Under the pieces are notes generated by a model that saw only the letters and a list, made by a program, of their open reading frames with translations, had not been told where the DNA came from and searched no databases. Positions 1-8,963 of a stretch of 39,852 nucleotides of DNA are shown here, piece by piece (within the stretch, counting starts at the first letter, position 1; each line of letters starts with the position of its first letter). A program made the translations under genes and the position numbers. This DNA comes from an uncultured Bacteroidales bacterium (GTDB lineage: Bacteria > Bacteroidota > Bacteroidia > Bacteroidales > Bacteroidaceae). The stretch spans positions 1 to 39,852 of the forward strand of contig CACYGK010000016.1 of the NCBI GenBank assembly GCA_902774005.1, given 5' to 3'.

Positions 1-24
1 AATCATCTAAAAAGCAGAAAATCA

Positions 25-390
25 ATGAAATACGACATTTCAAAACCAACCGCCCCAAAGATGCCAGACCTTGGCAGGGGCACAGAATGTATCAAAATCC
101 TTATCTCTCAGGCATCAAAAGACATGCAGGAACCCTTTGTTCCGATGTTTTTTCCTGTACTTGGTGCACACATCAGCGGCGCAGAATTTCAGTATCCTGA
201 CAACAGTTGGAAGGAATTGTGTGGTCAAATGGCTAATCTGGTGGCTAATAGTGGAGACAACAAGGGTCAATTGGCACCACTGGTAGAAGCCATTTGCCGT
301 GATTTCCGTCTTCACGACGAGACAGAACTGAAGAAACTCGTTGAGTGGCAGAAATGTATTCCTCCGTTTTTTTATTATATAGATGTATGA
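25..390 (+). pseudogene. Truncated DUF3987/VirE-like mobile-element primase-helicase remnant
   Basis: A 121-residue frame. Residues about 30-100 resemble the start of the DUF3987 domain of Bacteroidetes mobile-element primase/helicase proteins: a hydrophobic 'FFPVLGAHISG' segment, then an aromatic 'FQYPDN' strand, then a glycine/lysine turn 'SGDNKGQL' where the family has its nucleotide-binding loop. Full-length family members run to several hundred residues, but this frame stops soon after that loop with an unrelated tail (CIPPFFYYIDV). I infer a truncated remnant of an integrated element. Only 24 bases precede the ATG in this window, so an upstream partner cannot be judged. Family assignment is by pattern recognition and is moderate; the truncation is seen directly. 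Confidence 0.5.
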
Positions 391-481
391 TGTATTTTGC
401 TGTTTCAGATTTTGTTCGTAAGTTGACTTCGTCTAAGGTACTCACGGGGCTGGCTTCGCCTTCTTCAGTCGCGACTCAGTA

Positions 482-505
482 GAGTTCAAGCGAGCTTGAC
501 TCTCC
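482..505 (+). repeat. Imperfect inverted repeat upstream of the GH43 gene
   Basis: GAGT and CAAG arms pair with CTTG and ACTC across a CGAG loop, with one bulged T. There is no T-tract after it, so it is not called a terminator. It lies in the 209-bp gap between the primase remnant and the GH43 gene, which otherwise holds only the promoter at 543-574. Confidence 0.35.
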
Positions 506-542
506 ATTCGCTGCTCCTTCAGTTCGGAAATGTTCAAATAAA

Positions 543-574
543 TTTGGCATTTCGCTCACTTACTCGTACCTTTG
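543..574 (+). promoter_or_regulatory. Bacteroidetes-type promoter for the GH43 gene
   Basis: TTTG at 543-546, then exactly 20 bases, then TACCTTTG at 567-574. This matches the Bacteroidetes sigma-factor consensus TTTG-N19-21-TAnnTTTG. The start codon is 26 bases downstream. Confidence 0.8.
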
Positions 575-599
575 CGCGGCGAAAATAATTCTGAGATAT

Positions 600-2270
600 A
601 TGAAACTGGAGTATATGTTTATTGCATCGTTTATGATGGTAGCGATAAGCAGCTTACCGCTTACCGCTTACGGCTTAAATAAAACGGTCAATGGTAAATC
701 GTCAATGGTCAATGGCTCAATGAAGACTCCTGGTAATCCGTTCCTGCCGCTGTGGGAGCATATTCCCGACGGGGAACCGTACGTGTTTGAAGACCCTGAT
801 AATCCGGGGAAGTACCGTGTGTATCTGTATGGTTCGCACGATAATCTGGTGAATAATTACTGCGGACGCGACCAGGTGGTTTGGTCGGCTTCGGTGGACA
901 GTCTGAACAACTGGCGTTACGATGGTGTGATTCTGGTGGTGGACAAGAACCGTGACGGCAAGCCGTTCGATGCTGCGGGTACTGCCGATGTACTGTTTGC
1001 TCCGGACGTGACGATGAAGGTGGATAAGAATACAGGCAAGAAAACTTATTATCTGTATCCGAACGATCAGGCAGGAGGGCGAAATGGTCTGATAGCTAAG
1101 AGTGACCGTCCGGACGGTCCGTTCGAGGTGTGCAACTGGAGCAAGGAGAATCCGAATGTGGCTGACGGTGTTCTGCGTTTCGACCCGGCTGTGTTTGTGG
1201 ATGATGACGGACGTGTATATGGTTACTGGGGTTTTGAACGCTCGTATGCTGCTGAATTTGATCCTGAGACGATGGCTACGGTGAAACCAGGTACGCAGAT
1301 TGTGGAGGATATGGTGTCCGGATTCCGTCAGGAGGGTATTTTCCGTTTCTTTGAGGCTTCGTCGATACGTAAGATAAAGGATAAGTATGTGTTTATGTAC
1401 AGCAGGTTTACAAAGGAGGGCGAGTACGGTCTGCCTCTGTCGAACTATACGCTGGCATATGCTTATAGCGATAATCCGTTGGGTCCGTGGACTTATGGCG
1501 GTACGATTATCGACGGACGTGCACGTGAGGTGAACGAACAGGGTGACATCATCGCTTCGGCTACGATTGACGGCAATACGCATGGAAGTATCTGTGAGAT
1601 TAACGGCAAGTGGTGGGTGTTCTACCACCGTCATTCGGGTGTTAACGAGTATGCACGTCAGGCTATGGTGGCACCAATCGAGGTGAAAGTAGAAGAGGGC
1701 AAAGGAGGCAAGGTGGTAATCACGGAAGGTGAATACACTTCGGAGGGTTTTGCTACTGAAGGACTCGATCCGCTGGAGCGCCATTCTGCCGGTATCGCAT
1801 GCTGGTACACGGGACCGAAGAAGGCTATACACAACTGGCCTAATAATACGTTCTTCGGTTCGTATGTGGCTTCGGGATACGGTACGGATGATAAATTCAA
1901 CGCTCCATACGACTTGAGTAATAACACCAATCAGGTGGTGAAGAATACTGACGGCTCTATCGTAGGTTATAAGTACTTTAATTTCAACGTGACGCACGGG
2001 CGCGACCTGACTCTGCTACTGAAACTGATTCCTGAGGGTATCGACGGCAGTATAGACGTGATGATTGACAGTCCGTGGAAGTCGCGTGGCGGCAAACTGG
2101 TAGGAAGTCTCAAGCTGAAGGCTAAGATGGCTCAGAAGCCGACGGAAATGAAGGCTAAACTGAAGGGTATGGCTGAACTCACAGGCAAGCATGCTGTCTA
2201 TTTTGTGTTCAAGTCGGACACTAAGGAAAAATCGATTTGTGTGCTGGAAGATTTTAATTTTAGTTTTTAA
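600..2270 (+). CDS. Secreted glycoside hydrolase family 43 protein
   Basis: A 556-residue secreted glycosidase with a hydrophobic signal segment at residues 5-25. Residues about 45-370 read as a GH43 five-bladed propeller. The candidate catalytic base Asp is in '[13 protein letters not shown]', a modulator Asp in 'FAPDVT', and the general acid Glu in '[10 protein letters not shown]'. '[20 protein letters not shown]' is also typical of the fold. The last ~160 residues form a beta-rich region resembling a CBM6-type module. Family members cleave arabinose- or xylose-containing side chains of plant polysaccharide; the substrate cannot be read from sequence. The stop overlaps the der start (TAATG). 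Two heptanucleotide arrays lie inside the leader coding region (653-714), which is unusual because a change of one unit would shift the frame. Start ATG sits just after a strong promoter. Confidence 0.9.
   Translation: MKLEYMFIASFMMVAISSLPLTAYGLNKTVNGKSSMVNGSMKTPGNPFLPLWEHIPDGEPYVFEDPDNPGKYRVYLYGSHDNLVNNYCGRDQVVWSASVDSLNNWRYDGVILVVDKNRDGKPFDAAGTADVLFAPDVTMKVDKNTGKKTYYLYPNDQAGGRNGLIAKSDRPDGPFEVCNWSKENPNVADGVLRFDPAVFVDDDGRVYGYWGFERSYAAEFDPETMATVKPGTQIVEDMVSGFRQEGIFRFFEASSIRKIKDKYVFMYSRFTKEGEYGLPLSNYTLAYAYSDNPLGPWTYGGTIIDGRAREVNEQGDIIASATIDGNTHGSICEINGKWWVFYHRHSGVNEYARQAMVAPIEVKVEEGKGGKVVITEGEYTSEGFATEGLDPLERHSAGIACWYTGPKKAIHNWPNNTFFGSYVASGYGTDDKFNAPYDLSNNTNQVVKNTDGSIVGYKYFNFNVTHGRDLTLLLKLIPEGIDGSIDVMIDSPWKSRGGKLVGSLKLKAKMAQKPTEMKAKLKGMAELTGKHAVYFVFKSDTKEKSICVLEDFNFSF
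653..677 (+). repeat. Heptanucleotide array inside the GH43 signal peptide (CTTACCG type)
   Basis: CTTACCG at 653-659 and 660-666, CTTACGG at 667-673, then CTTA. The 7-bp unit is not a multiple of three, so copy-number change shifts the reading frame of the GH43 leader. Confidence 0.85.
687..714 (+). repeat. Second heptanucleotide array in the GH43 leader (GTCAATG type)
   Basis: Four consecutive 7-mers: GTCAATG, GTAAATC, GTCAATG, GTCAATG. It begins nine bases after the first array and lies between the signal peptide and the mature domain. Confidence 0.85.
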
Positions 2271-3583
2271 TGGGAAATTTGGTAGCAATAGTGGGCAGAC
2301 CGAATGTAGGTAAGTCCACACTTTTCAATAGGTTAACGAAGACTCGCCATGCGATTGTAAGTGGCGAGGCTGGCACTACACGCGACCGTCAGTACGGCAA
2401 GTGTGAGTGGTGTAATAAGGAGTTTTCGGTGGTTGATACCGGAGGATGGGTGGTGAACTCGGACGATGTGTTTGAGGAGGAGATACGCCGTCAGGTGAAG
2501 ATCGCACTCGACGAGTGTGACGTAATCCTGTTCCTGGTGGATGTGAAGACGGGTGTGACTGACCTGGATGAGGCTGTGGCTAATATCCTGAGGCGGAGCA
2601 AGGTGCCTACTATTCTGGTGGCTAACAAGACGGATACGAACGAACTGAGGTATGACGCTGCGGATTTCTACCGTCTGGGACTGGGCGAACCGATGTGTAT
2701 CAGTTCGGCGTCGGGTAGTGGTACGGGCGACTTGCTGGACAAGGTGGTTGCCAGTTTCACGAAGGAGCTGTCGGAGGTAGTAGAGGATAATATTCCGAGA
2801 ATTGCCGTGGTGGGACGTCCGAATGCGGGAAAGTCGTCGATTATCAATGCGTTTCTTGATGATAACCGTAATGTGGTGACTGACATAGCAGGTACGACCC
2901 GCGACTCGATTTATACGAAGTATGAGAAGTTCGGCTTTAATTTCTATCTTGTTGATACGGCTGGTATCAGAAAGAAGAATAAGGTGAACGAGGACTTGGA
3001 ATATTACAGCGTGATGCGCAGTATCAGGGCTATCGAAAATGCAGATGTGTGTGTGCTGATGATTGATGCTACGAGAGGTATAGAAGGGCAGGATATCAAT
3101 ATATTCCAGATTGTGCAGAAGAACCAGAAGGGACTGGTGGTAGTGGTGAATAAATGGGATTTGGTAGAGGATAAGTCGAACGAGGCAATACGCTATTTCG
3201 AACGTACGATACGTGAGAGGTTTGCTCCGTTTACCGATTTCAATATCATCTTTGCATCGGCTGTGACGAAACAGCGTATCTTCAAGGTACTGGAGGAGGT
3301 GCAGAGAATATATAATGTGAGAACCACGAAGGTTTCTACCCGTCAGTTGAACGAGGTGATGCTGCCTATAATTGAGGCTACTCCGCCACCATCGCTTAAG
3401 GGTAAGTATATCAAGATTAAGTATTGTATGCAGATTCCGGAAACGAGGGTGCCTTCGTTTGTGTTCTATGCTAATCTGCCACAGTATGTGAAGGAGTCGT
3501 ACAGACGGTATTTGGAAAATCAGATTCGTGAACATTGGGATTTTAAGGGTAGTCCGATAAATGTGTATGTCAGACAGAAGTAA
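2270..3583 (+). CDS. der: Ribosome biogenesis GTPase Der (EngA)
   Basis: 437 residues, normal length for Der, an essential GTPase that acts in 50S ribosomal subunit maturation. It has two tandem G domains. The first has the P-loop GRPNVGKST (residues 9-17), DTGG and NKTD. The second has GRPNAGKSS near residue 182, DTAG and NKWD. A KH-like C-terminal domain follows. The ATG overlaps the stop of the GH43 gene by one base, implying translational coupling with an unrelated secreted glycosidase. The 3' end overlaps the next lipoprotein gene by 23 bases. Confidence 0.98.
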   Translation: MGNLVAIVGRPNVGKSTLFNRLTKTRHAIVSGEAGTTRDRQYGKCEWCNKEFSVVDTGGWVVNSDDVFEEEIRRQVKIALDECDVILFLVDVKTGVTDLDEAVANILRRSKVPTILVANKTDTNELRYDAADFYRLGLGEPMCISSASGSGTGDLLDKVVASFTKELSEVVEDNIPRIAVVGRPNAGKSSIINAFLDDNRNVVTDIAGTTRDSIYTKYEKFGFNFYLVDTAGIRKKNKVNEDLEYYSVMRSIRAIENADVCVLMIDATRGIEGQDINIFQIVQKNQKGLVVVVNKWDLVEDKSNEAIRYFERTIRERFAPFTDFNIIFASAVTKQRIFKVLEEVQRIYNVRTTKVSTRQLNEVMLPIIEATPPPSLKGKYIKIKYCMQIPETRVPSFVFYANLPQYVKESYRRYLENQIREHWDFKGSPINVYVRQK

Positions 3584-3974
3584 GTGGATAGCAGTGGTGG
3601 CAGTCGGCATAATGATGCTGACAGCGTGTGGTGAAAAACGGGAAATGACTTTCGAAAGCTTTGTAACTCAGGCTCTTAGGTCGCTTTATATAGATAATGA
3701 CTATAACTCATACATGAAGTGTGTGGATTACGGGATGGAGTTGGACAGTGTGCAGCAGAAGGTGGTCGAAACAATGTACAGGCAGTTTACGGACAAGGTG
3801 AAAAGGCAGCATGGCGGTGTGTTGGAAGTGAGTGTGGAAAGTGTGGAGACCCTTGGTGACAGTATGACGAGTTTTGTGCATTATCAGGTTATTTATGCTG
3901 ACAGTACCCGGGAGTCTTCGATGCTGAAGGTGGTAAGTGACGGTGAAGGGTGGAGGATTAAAAGTAGGAATTAG
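3561..3974 (+). CDS. Small putative lipoprotein (DUF4878-like)
   Basis: 137 residues. A hydrophobic leader ends in the lipobox 'MLTACG', so the mature protein should be a lipidated envelope protein starting at that Cys. The ~110-residue mature part (long amphipathic helix, then beta strands ending '[11 protein letters not shown]') has the layout of small NTF2-fold lipoproteins such as DUF4878; that assignment is tentative. It overlaps the end of der by 23 bases. An alternative ATG at 3567 would give 135 residues and is equally plausible; neither has a clear ribosome-binding site. Function unknown. Confidence 0.75.
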   Translation: MCMSDRSKWIAVVAVGIMMLTACGEKREMTFESFVTQALRSLYIDNDYNSYMKCVDYGMELDSVQQKVVETMYRQFTDKVKRQHGGVLEVSVESVETLGDSMTSFVHYQVIYADSTRESSMLKVVSDGEGWRIKSRN

Positions 3975-3976
3975 GA

Positions 3977-4004
3977 CCATTGACCATTGATTATTGACAA
4001 TTAG
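3977..4004 (+). repeat. Heptanucleotide array between the lipoprotein and symporter genes
   Basis: Four 7-mers: CCATTGA twice, TTATTGA, CAATTAG. They fill almost the whole 33-bp gap and end three bases before the symporter ATG, so they occupy its translation initiation region. Confidence 0.85.
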
Positions 4005-4007
4005 AAG

Positions 4008-5369
4008 ATGAGCGGTTTTTCTTCGAAAATAGGTGCCATACTGGCTGCTGCCGGTTCGGCTGTCGGACTTGGGAATATATGGAGATTTCCGACAGAGACG
4101 GGTATGCACGGTGGTGCGGCATTCATCCTGATTTATGTGCTGTTCATGCTGCTGCTCGGTGTACCAGTGATGCTTACAGAGTTTACGATAGGACGCCACG
4201 GACAGAAAGATGTGACGGATGCGTTCCGTAAGATGAGCGGTGGACGCGGATGGTGGCATTGGATGGGACTGATGCCTGTGGTGGCTGGTCTGCTGGTGCT
4301 GAGTTACTATGCCGTAGTATGCGGTTGGACGCTGTACTATGCGTTTGTAGCCGGTATGGACGGTTTTGCAGGTAAGACATCAGCGGAGTATGTACAGGAT
4401 TTCCAGACTTTTTCGTCATCATCGTCAGAGCCGCTCCTATGGATTGGCATCATCATGCTGCTGACTTGCGGAATAGTGGCTCTCGGAGTGCAGAAGGGAA
4501 TAGAGAGAGGTGTAAAAATCATGATGCCCATATTGTTTATATGTGTTGTGGTTCTGGTTATCTGTTCGCTCAATCTGCCGGACGCAGAGAAGGGTCTGAC
4601 GTTCCTGTTCTATCCCGACTTCAGCAAGGTGACGAGCAGTACTGTGCTTTCAGCTATGGGACAGGCTTTCTTCTCGCTGAGCGTGGGAATAGGCTGTCTG
4701 TGTACCTATGCATGTTATTTCAGTAAGGAGGTGAACCTGTTCAAGGACAGTCTGATGATTGCGACAATCGATACTCTGATTGCCCTGATGGCAGGTGTGA
4801 TTATCTTTCCGGCTGTGTATTCCATCCCCGGACTGCAACCTGATGCGGGTCCGTCGCTTGTTTTCGTCACGTTGCCCAACGTATTCCAGCAGGTGTTCGG
4901 TGATGCGTCGCTGGTGGCATACGCGTTTTCGCTGCTGTTCTACGTACTGCTGGTAATGGCTGCACTGACTTCGTCGATTTCGATGCTTGAGATGATTGTG
5001 GCATTCTTCCACGAACGATTCGGATGGCGCAGGTCTGTGGTGTCGGTAGTGGCATCGGTAGTGTGTATGCTGCTTGCTGCAGGTTGTTCGCTGTCGTTCG
5101 GAGCATGGGCAGACAAGACACTTTTCGGAATGGGTATGTTTGAGTTGTTCGATTATGTGGTTGCCAAGGTGCTTATACCGGTGGGCGCTGTGCTTATGTG
5201 TGTGTTCCTGGGCTGGGTAGTAGATGAGAGGGTAGTGAGGGACGAGGTGACCAACGGAGGGCAGATTAAGACTGTGCTGTATCCGGTGTGGCGATTCATC
5301 ATCCGTTATGTGGCTCCTGTGTGCATCGTCCTGGTTTTTGCAAAGGAAGTGGGAGCAATAAAGTTATAA
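4008..5369 (+). CDS. Sodium-dependent transporter, NSS/SNF family
   Basis: 453 residues, almost entirely hydrophobic, consistent with 11-12 membrane helices. The first helix carries the family hallmark 'GSAVGLGNIWRFP', the unwound Na+/substrate-binding segment of LeuT-fold transporters. Bacterial members import amino acids or related small molecules with Na+; the substrate cannot be read from sequence. Start ATG follows directly on a heptanucleotide array. It is the last gene of the GH43-der-lipoprotein-symporter run; a new promoter lies downstream. Confidence 0.93.
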   Translation: MSGFSSKIGAILAAAGSAVGLGNIWRFPTETGMHGGAAFILIYVLFMLLLGVPVMLTEFTIGRHGQKDVTDAFRKMSGGRGWWHWMGLMPVVAGLLVLSYYAVVCGWTLYYAFVAGMDGFAGKTSAEYVQDFQTFSSSSSEPLLWIGIIMLLTCGIVALGVQKGIERGVKIMMPILFICVVVLVICSLNLPDAEKGLTFLFYPDFSKVTSSTVLSAMGQAFFSLSVGIGCLCTYACYFSKEVNLFKDSLMIATIDTLIALMAGVIIFPAVYSIPGLQPDAGPSLVFVTLPNVFQQVFGDASLVAYAFSLLFYVLLVMAALTSSISMLEMIVAFFHERFGWRRSVVSVVASVVCMLLAAGCSLSFGAWADKTLFGMGMFELFDYVVAKVLIPVGAVLMCVFLGWVVDERVVRDEVTNGGQIKTVLYPVWRFIIRYVAPVCIVLVFAKEVGAIKL

Positions 5370-5371
5370 AT

Positions 5372-5399
5372 ACCATTTACCATTTACTATTTACTATTT
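5372..5399 (+). repeat. Heptanucleotide array after the symporter (ACCATTT/ACTATTT)
   Basis: Two ACCATTT units followed by two ACTATTT units, starting two bases after the symporter stop codon. Confidence 0.85.
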
Positions 5400-5425
5400 G
5401 TTTTAATTTTTTAAGAGGTACGGAT

Positions 5426-5456
5426 TTTGCAGTGTCGTAAAATTGTCGTATCTTCG
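5426..5456 (+). promoter_or_regulatory. Promoter for tig-clpP-clpX
   Basis: TTTG at 5426-5429, 19 bases, then TATCTTCG at 5449-5456, one base off the TAnnTTTG consensus. A heptad array lies between it and the tig start. Confidence 0.65.
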
Positions 5457-5473
5457 CGCCGTTTTTGATTTTA

Positions 5474-5508
5474 GTTTACCGTTTACCGTTTACGGTTTAC
5501 TGTTTATT
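5474..5508 (+). repeat. Heptanucleotide array in the tig leader (GTTTACC type)
   Basis: Five 7-mers: GTTTACC twice, GTTTACG, GTTTACT, GTTTATT. The array lies downstream of the inferred promoter, so it should be transcribed as part of the tig 5' UTR. Confidence 0.85.
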
Positions 5509-5539
5509 ATCGCTAGAATAACAAACCAATATATTGATT

Positions 5540-6877
5540 ATGAATATTTCGATTAAGAACATTGACAAGGTAAATGCAGAGGTTACCGTAGTGATTGAGC
5601 CTGCAGATTATGCTGACGGCTATGCTAAGGCATTGAAGGATGCCAAGAAGAAGATGAACATGCCGGGCTTCCGTCCAGGTATGGTTCCGACAGGTCTGAT
5701 CAAGAAGCAGTTCGGTCCGAGTATCCTCGCAGAAGAAGTAAACAAGTTGCTGAGCGACAAACTGTTCAGCTATATTCAGGAAAACAAAGTGCAGATGCTT
5801 GGCAGTCCCCTGCCACAGGAGGTGAACAACGAAGTTCAGCTCGTAGAAGGCGGCACTTTCACTTTCAAGTTTGATTTGGCTATCGCTCCTGAGTTTGATG
5901 CTACTCTGACAAAGAAGGATAAGTTGACATACTACGATGTAGAGGTAACTGACGAGATGGTTGAACGCCATATCGAGATGTACCGTCAGCGTGGCGGCAA
6001 GTATGAGCAGGTGGACAGCTATGAGGAGAACGATATGATTAAGGGTGTCGTAACTGAACTGGAAGGTGAGAACCCCGTAACTGCTGAGGGTGCTGTGATG
6101 CTGCCGAAGTATTTCAAGAACGACGCGCAGAAGAAACTCTTCAAGGATGCTAAGCCAAACGATATCATCAAGTTCAATCCTTCAAAGGCATACGACAACA
6201 ACGAGGCTGAACTGGCTTCACTGTTGAAGATTAAGAAGGAAGAAGCTGGTGAGCACAAGGGTGACTGCCAGATTCAGATTACTGAAATCACCCGTTTCGT
6301 TCCCGGACCATTGACAGAAGAACTGTTCGAGAGCGTTTATCCGGGTGGTGAGGTGAAGACAGAAGAGGATTTCCGCAACCGTATCAAGGAGACCATCTCT
6401 GCTCAGTTTGCTAAGGATTCTGACTATAAGTTCATCCTCGACGTGAAGAAATATGAGGCAGAGAAGCTCGGCAAGCTGGATTTCCCGGAGGAGAAACTGA
6501 AGAAGATCATGGCTGCAAATGCAGGTGGCGACGAGAAGAAGGTTGAGGAGAACTATGATAAGAGTATCGAAGAACTGACTTGGCACCTCGTTAAGGAACA
6601 GCTTGTGGAGAAGAACGAGATAAAGGTTGACGATGAGGATGTGAAGAACATGGCTAAGGAAGTGACTCGTATGCAGTTTGCCCAGTACGGAATGATGAAT
6701 ATTCCGGACGAGTATCTGGAGGGTTCGGTTAAGGAGATGCTGAAGAAGCGTGAGACTGTGGACAACTTGATTGACCGCTGCATTGAGGTTAAACTCGGAG
6801 CTGCGCTGAAGGAAGTGGTGACACTGACTCATAAGAAGGTGAGTGCAGAGGAGTTTAACAAGATGTTTGAAAACTAG
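5540..6877 (+). CDS. tig: Trigger factor, ribosome-associated chaperone
   Basis: 445 residues from the ATG at 5540. An in-frame TTG six bases upstream would add two residues, but MNISIKNIDKV fits the family start. The N-terminal domain has the ribosome-binding signature 'GFRPGMVP' near residue 45, which docks at the nascent-chain exit. The rest is a charged, helical chaperone region; I see no clear FKBP-type motif in the middle. It is followed at once by clpP and clpX, the classic tig-clpP-clpX arrangement linking folding with proteolysis. A promoter and a heptad array precede it. Confidence 0.97.
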   Translation: MNISIKNIDKVNAEVTVVIEPADYADGYAKALKDAKKKMNMPGFRPGMVPTGLIKKQFGPSILAEEVNKLLSDKLFSYIQENKVQMLGSPLPQEVNNEVQLVEGGTFTFKFDLAIAPEFDATLTKKDKLTYYDVEVTDEMVERHIEMYRQRGGKYEQVDSYEENDMIKGVVTELEGENPVTAEGAVMLPKYFKNDAQKKLFKDAKPNDIIKFNPSKAYDNNEAELASLLKIKKEEAGEHKGDCQIQITEITRFVPGPLTEELFESVYPGGEVKTEEDFRNRIKETISAQFAKDSDYKFILDVKKYEAEKLGKLDFPEEKLKKIMAANAGGDEKKVEENYDKSIEELTWHLVKEQLVEKNEIKVDDEDVKNMAKEVTRMQFAQYGMMNIPDEYLEGSVKEMLKKRETVDNLIDRCIEVKLGAALKEVVTLTHKKVSAEEFNKMFEN

Positions 6878-6927
6878 AAAACGATTCCTAATGTCGTGAA
6901 ATGCGACAAAAAAAAACAGAACTTACG

Positions 6928-7599
6928 ATGAGTTATACTGATTTCAGAAATTTTGCCACAAAGCACCTGGGTGTAAACGGTATGGTGGTTGACGACGTAG
7001 TAAAGGCACAGTCGGGTTATCTCAATCCTTATATCCTTGAAGAGCGTCAGTTGAATGTGACTCAGTTGGACGTGTTCTCACGTCTGATGATGGACCGTAT
7101 CATTTTCCTCGGTACAGAGGTGAACGACTATACTGCCAATGTGCTTCAGGCTCAGATGCTGTATCTCGACAGTGTTGACAGCGGCAAGGATATCAGCATT
7201 TATATCAATTCGCCGGGTGGAAGTGTGTATGCCGGTCTTGGTATATACGACACCATGCAGTTTGTGAACAGCGACATACAGACTATCTGTACGGGTATGG
7301 CTGCTTCGATGGCTGCCGTGCTGCTGGTTGCAGGTAAGGAAGGCAAGCGCTCTGCTCTGCCACACAGCCGCATCATGATTCATCAGCCGATGGGCGGTGC
7401 ACAGGGACAGGCAAGTGATATCGAGATTACTGCCCGTGAAATTCAGAAACTGAAGAAGGAATTGTACACTATCATAAGTGACCATAGCCACCAGCCGTTC
7501 GATAAGGTGTGGGCTGACTCAGACCGCGACTACTGGATGACTGCCGAGGAGGCTAAGGAATATGGTATGGTAGATGAAGTTCTAGTAAGAAAGAAGTAA
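6928..7599 (+). CDS. clpP: ATP-dependent Clp protease proteolytic subunit
   Basis: 223 residues from the ATG at 6928. An upstream ATG at 6901 would add MRQKKTELT, which is atypical and runs through a poly-A tract, so I prefer 6928. The catalytic Ser is in 'GMAASMA' (about residue 127), His in 'MIHQP' (about 152), and the Asp lies further C-terminal. The 'SPGGSVYAGLGIYD' segment is characteristic. ClpP assembles into a barrel that degrades substrates unfolded by ClpX, encoded immediately downstream with no gap. Confidence 0.97.
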   Translation: MSYTDFRNFATKHLGVNGMVVDDVVKAQSGYLNPYILEERQLNVTQLDVFSRLMMDRIIFLGTEVNDYTANVLQAQMLYLDSVDSGKDISIYINSPGGSVYAGLGIYDTMQFVNSDIQTICTGMAASMAAVLLVAGKEGKRSALPHSRIMIHQPMGGAQGQASDIEITAREIQKLKKELYTIISDHSHQPFDKVWADSDRDYWMTAEEAKEYGMVDEVLVRKK

Positions 7600-8835
7600 A
7601 TGGCTCCAAGGAAGACAAATAAATGTTCGTTTTGCGGACGTCCCGACACACAGGTGCAGCTGATGATCAACGGTATCGACGGCTGTATATGCAGTGACTG
7701 TGTAGAACAGGCACAGAAGTTGGTTGAGCAGACGATGAGGGGACCTTCGCCACTTAATACGGATAAGTTGCCTAAGCCTGCCGAGATAAAGGCTTATCTC
7801 GACAAATATGTGATTGGTCAGGAAGATGCGAAGAAGACATTGTCTGTGGCTGTATATAATCACTATAAGCGACTGAAGCATCCTGAAGCGGAAGATGAGG
7901 TGGAATTGGAAAAATCGAACATCATAATGGTTGGTAGTACGGGTACAGGCAAGACTCTGCTTGCCCGTACTATTGCCAAACTTCTTGTGGTACCGTTTGC
8001 CATCGTTGATGCTACCGTACTGACGGAGGCAGGATATGTGGGAGAGGACGTGGAGAGTCTGCTGGTACGTCTGCTGCAGGCAGCTGACTACGATGTAAAG
8101 AAAGCTGAACAGGGTATTGTGTTCATCGATGAGATAGACAAGATAGCACGTAAGGGTGATAACCCGAGTATCACTCGTGATGTGAGTGGTGAGGGTGTGC
8201 AGCAGGGATTGCTCAAGCTGTTGGAGGGTTCGATAGTGAATGTACCCCCACAGGGTGGAAGAAAACATCCGGAGCAGCAGTTTATCCAGGTGAACACGAA
8301 GAATATCCTTTTTATTTGCGGAGGAGCCTTCGACGGAATAGAAAAACGTATTGCCCAGCGACTGAATACTCATGTCGTGGGATTTGATGCTGCCAGAAAT
8401 GTAGCAAAGCTTGACAAGAGCAATATGATGCAGTATATTGCTCCGATGGATTTGAAGTCGTTCGGACTCATACCCGAGATTATAGGTCGTCTGCCTATAC
8501 TGACACATCTCGAACCGCTTGACCGTACGGCTCTGCGCCGGATTCTGACCGAACCGAAGAATTCTATTATCAAACAGTATATCCGTCTGTTTGCACTTGA
8601 CGGTGTGGAACTGACGTTCCAAGACGAGGTACTTGACTACGTAGTTGACAAGGCTGTGGAGTTCAAACTGGGTGCACGTGGTCTGCGTTCGCTGGTTGAA
8701 ACTATCATGGTTGACCCTATGTATGAGATTCCGTCGAAGCATGTAGAACGTTACGAAGTGACGTTGGATTATGCCAAGAAACAAGTGGAGAAAGCGAATA
8801 TGTTTGTGCTGAAGGAGCAAACTGAAGATAAATAA
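7600..8835 (+). CDS. clpX: ClpXP unfoldase, ATP-binding subunit
   Basis: 411 residues. The N-terminal zinc-binding domain has Cys pairs at residues 9/12 and 31/34. The AAA+ domain has the Walker A 'GSTGTGKT' near residue 112 and the Walker B 'VFIDEID'. 'GARGLRS' in the small domain is the sensor-2 region. ClpX recognises tagged substrates, unfolds them and feeds them to ClpP. The ATG abuts the clpP stop codon exactly. Confidence 0.98.
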   Translation: MAPRKTNKCSFCGRPDTQVQLMINGIDGCICSDCVEQAQKLVEQTMRGPSPLNTDKLPKPAEIKAYLDKYVIGQEDAKKTLSVAVYNHYKRLKHPEAEDEVELEKSNIIMVGSTGTGKTLLARTIAKLLVVPFAIVDATVLTEAGYVGEDVESLLVRLLQAADYDVKKAEQGIVFIDEIDKIARKGDNPSITRDVSGEGVQQGLLKLLEGSIVNVPPQGGRKHPEQQFIQVNTKNILFICGGAFDGIEKRIAQRLNTHVVGFDAARNVAKLDKSNMMQYIAPMDLKSFGLIPEIIGRLPILTHLEPLDRTALRRILTEPKNSIIKQYIRLFALDGVELTFQDEVLDYVVDKAVEFKLGARGLRSLVETIMVDPMYEIPSKHVERYEVTLDYAKKQVEKANMFVLKEQTEDK

Positions 8836-8901
8836 GAGTAGGGGGTCTTTAGTTAATAATTGTCAAATTATATCTTTTCGTAATTTTTTCCTCGTTTTAT
8901 T

Positions 8902-8932
8902 TTTGCAGAATAAATTCTGTTCCATAACTTTG
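8902..8932 (+). promoter_or_regulatory. Promoter for recQ
   Basis: TTTG at 8902-8905, 19 bases, then TAACTTTG at 8925-8932, a full consensus match 32 bases before the recQ ATG. Confidence 0.8.
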
Positions 8933-8963
8933 TCATCGGTGATAACTTTTTAATCCGTAAACG

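Noticed and set aside
717-1997. Long minus-strand open frame opposite the GH43 gene
   Set aside because: Its protein is rich in His, Arg, Ile and Leu with no domain pattern; the plus strand encodes a complete GH43 protein with catalytic motifs.
2333-3610. Long minus-strand open frame opposite der
   Set aside because: Shadow of the Der coding sequence; no recognisable motif.
7582-8820. Minus-strand open frame opposite clpX
   Set aside because: Composition typical of an antisense shadow, and clpX on the other strand is unambiguous.
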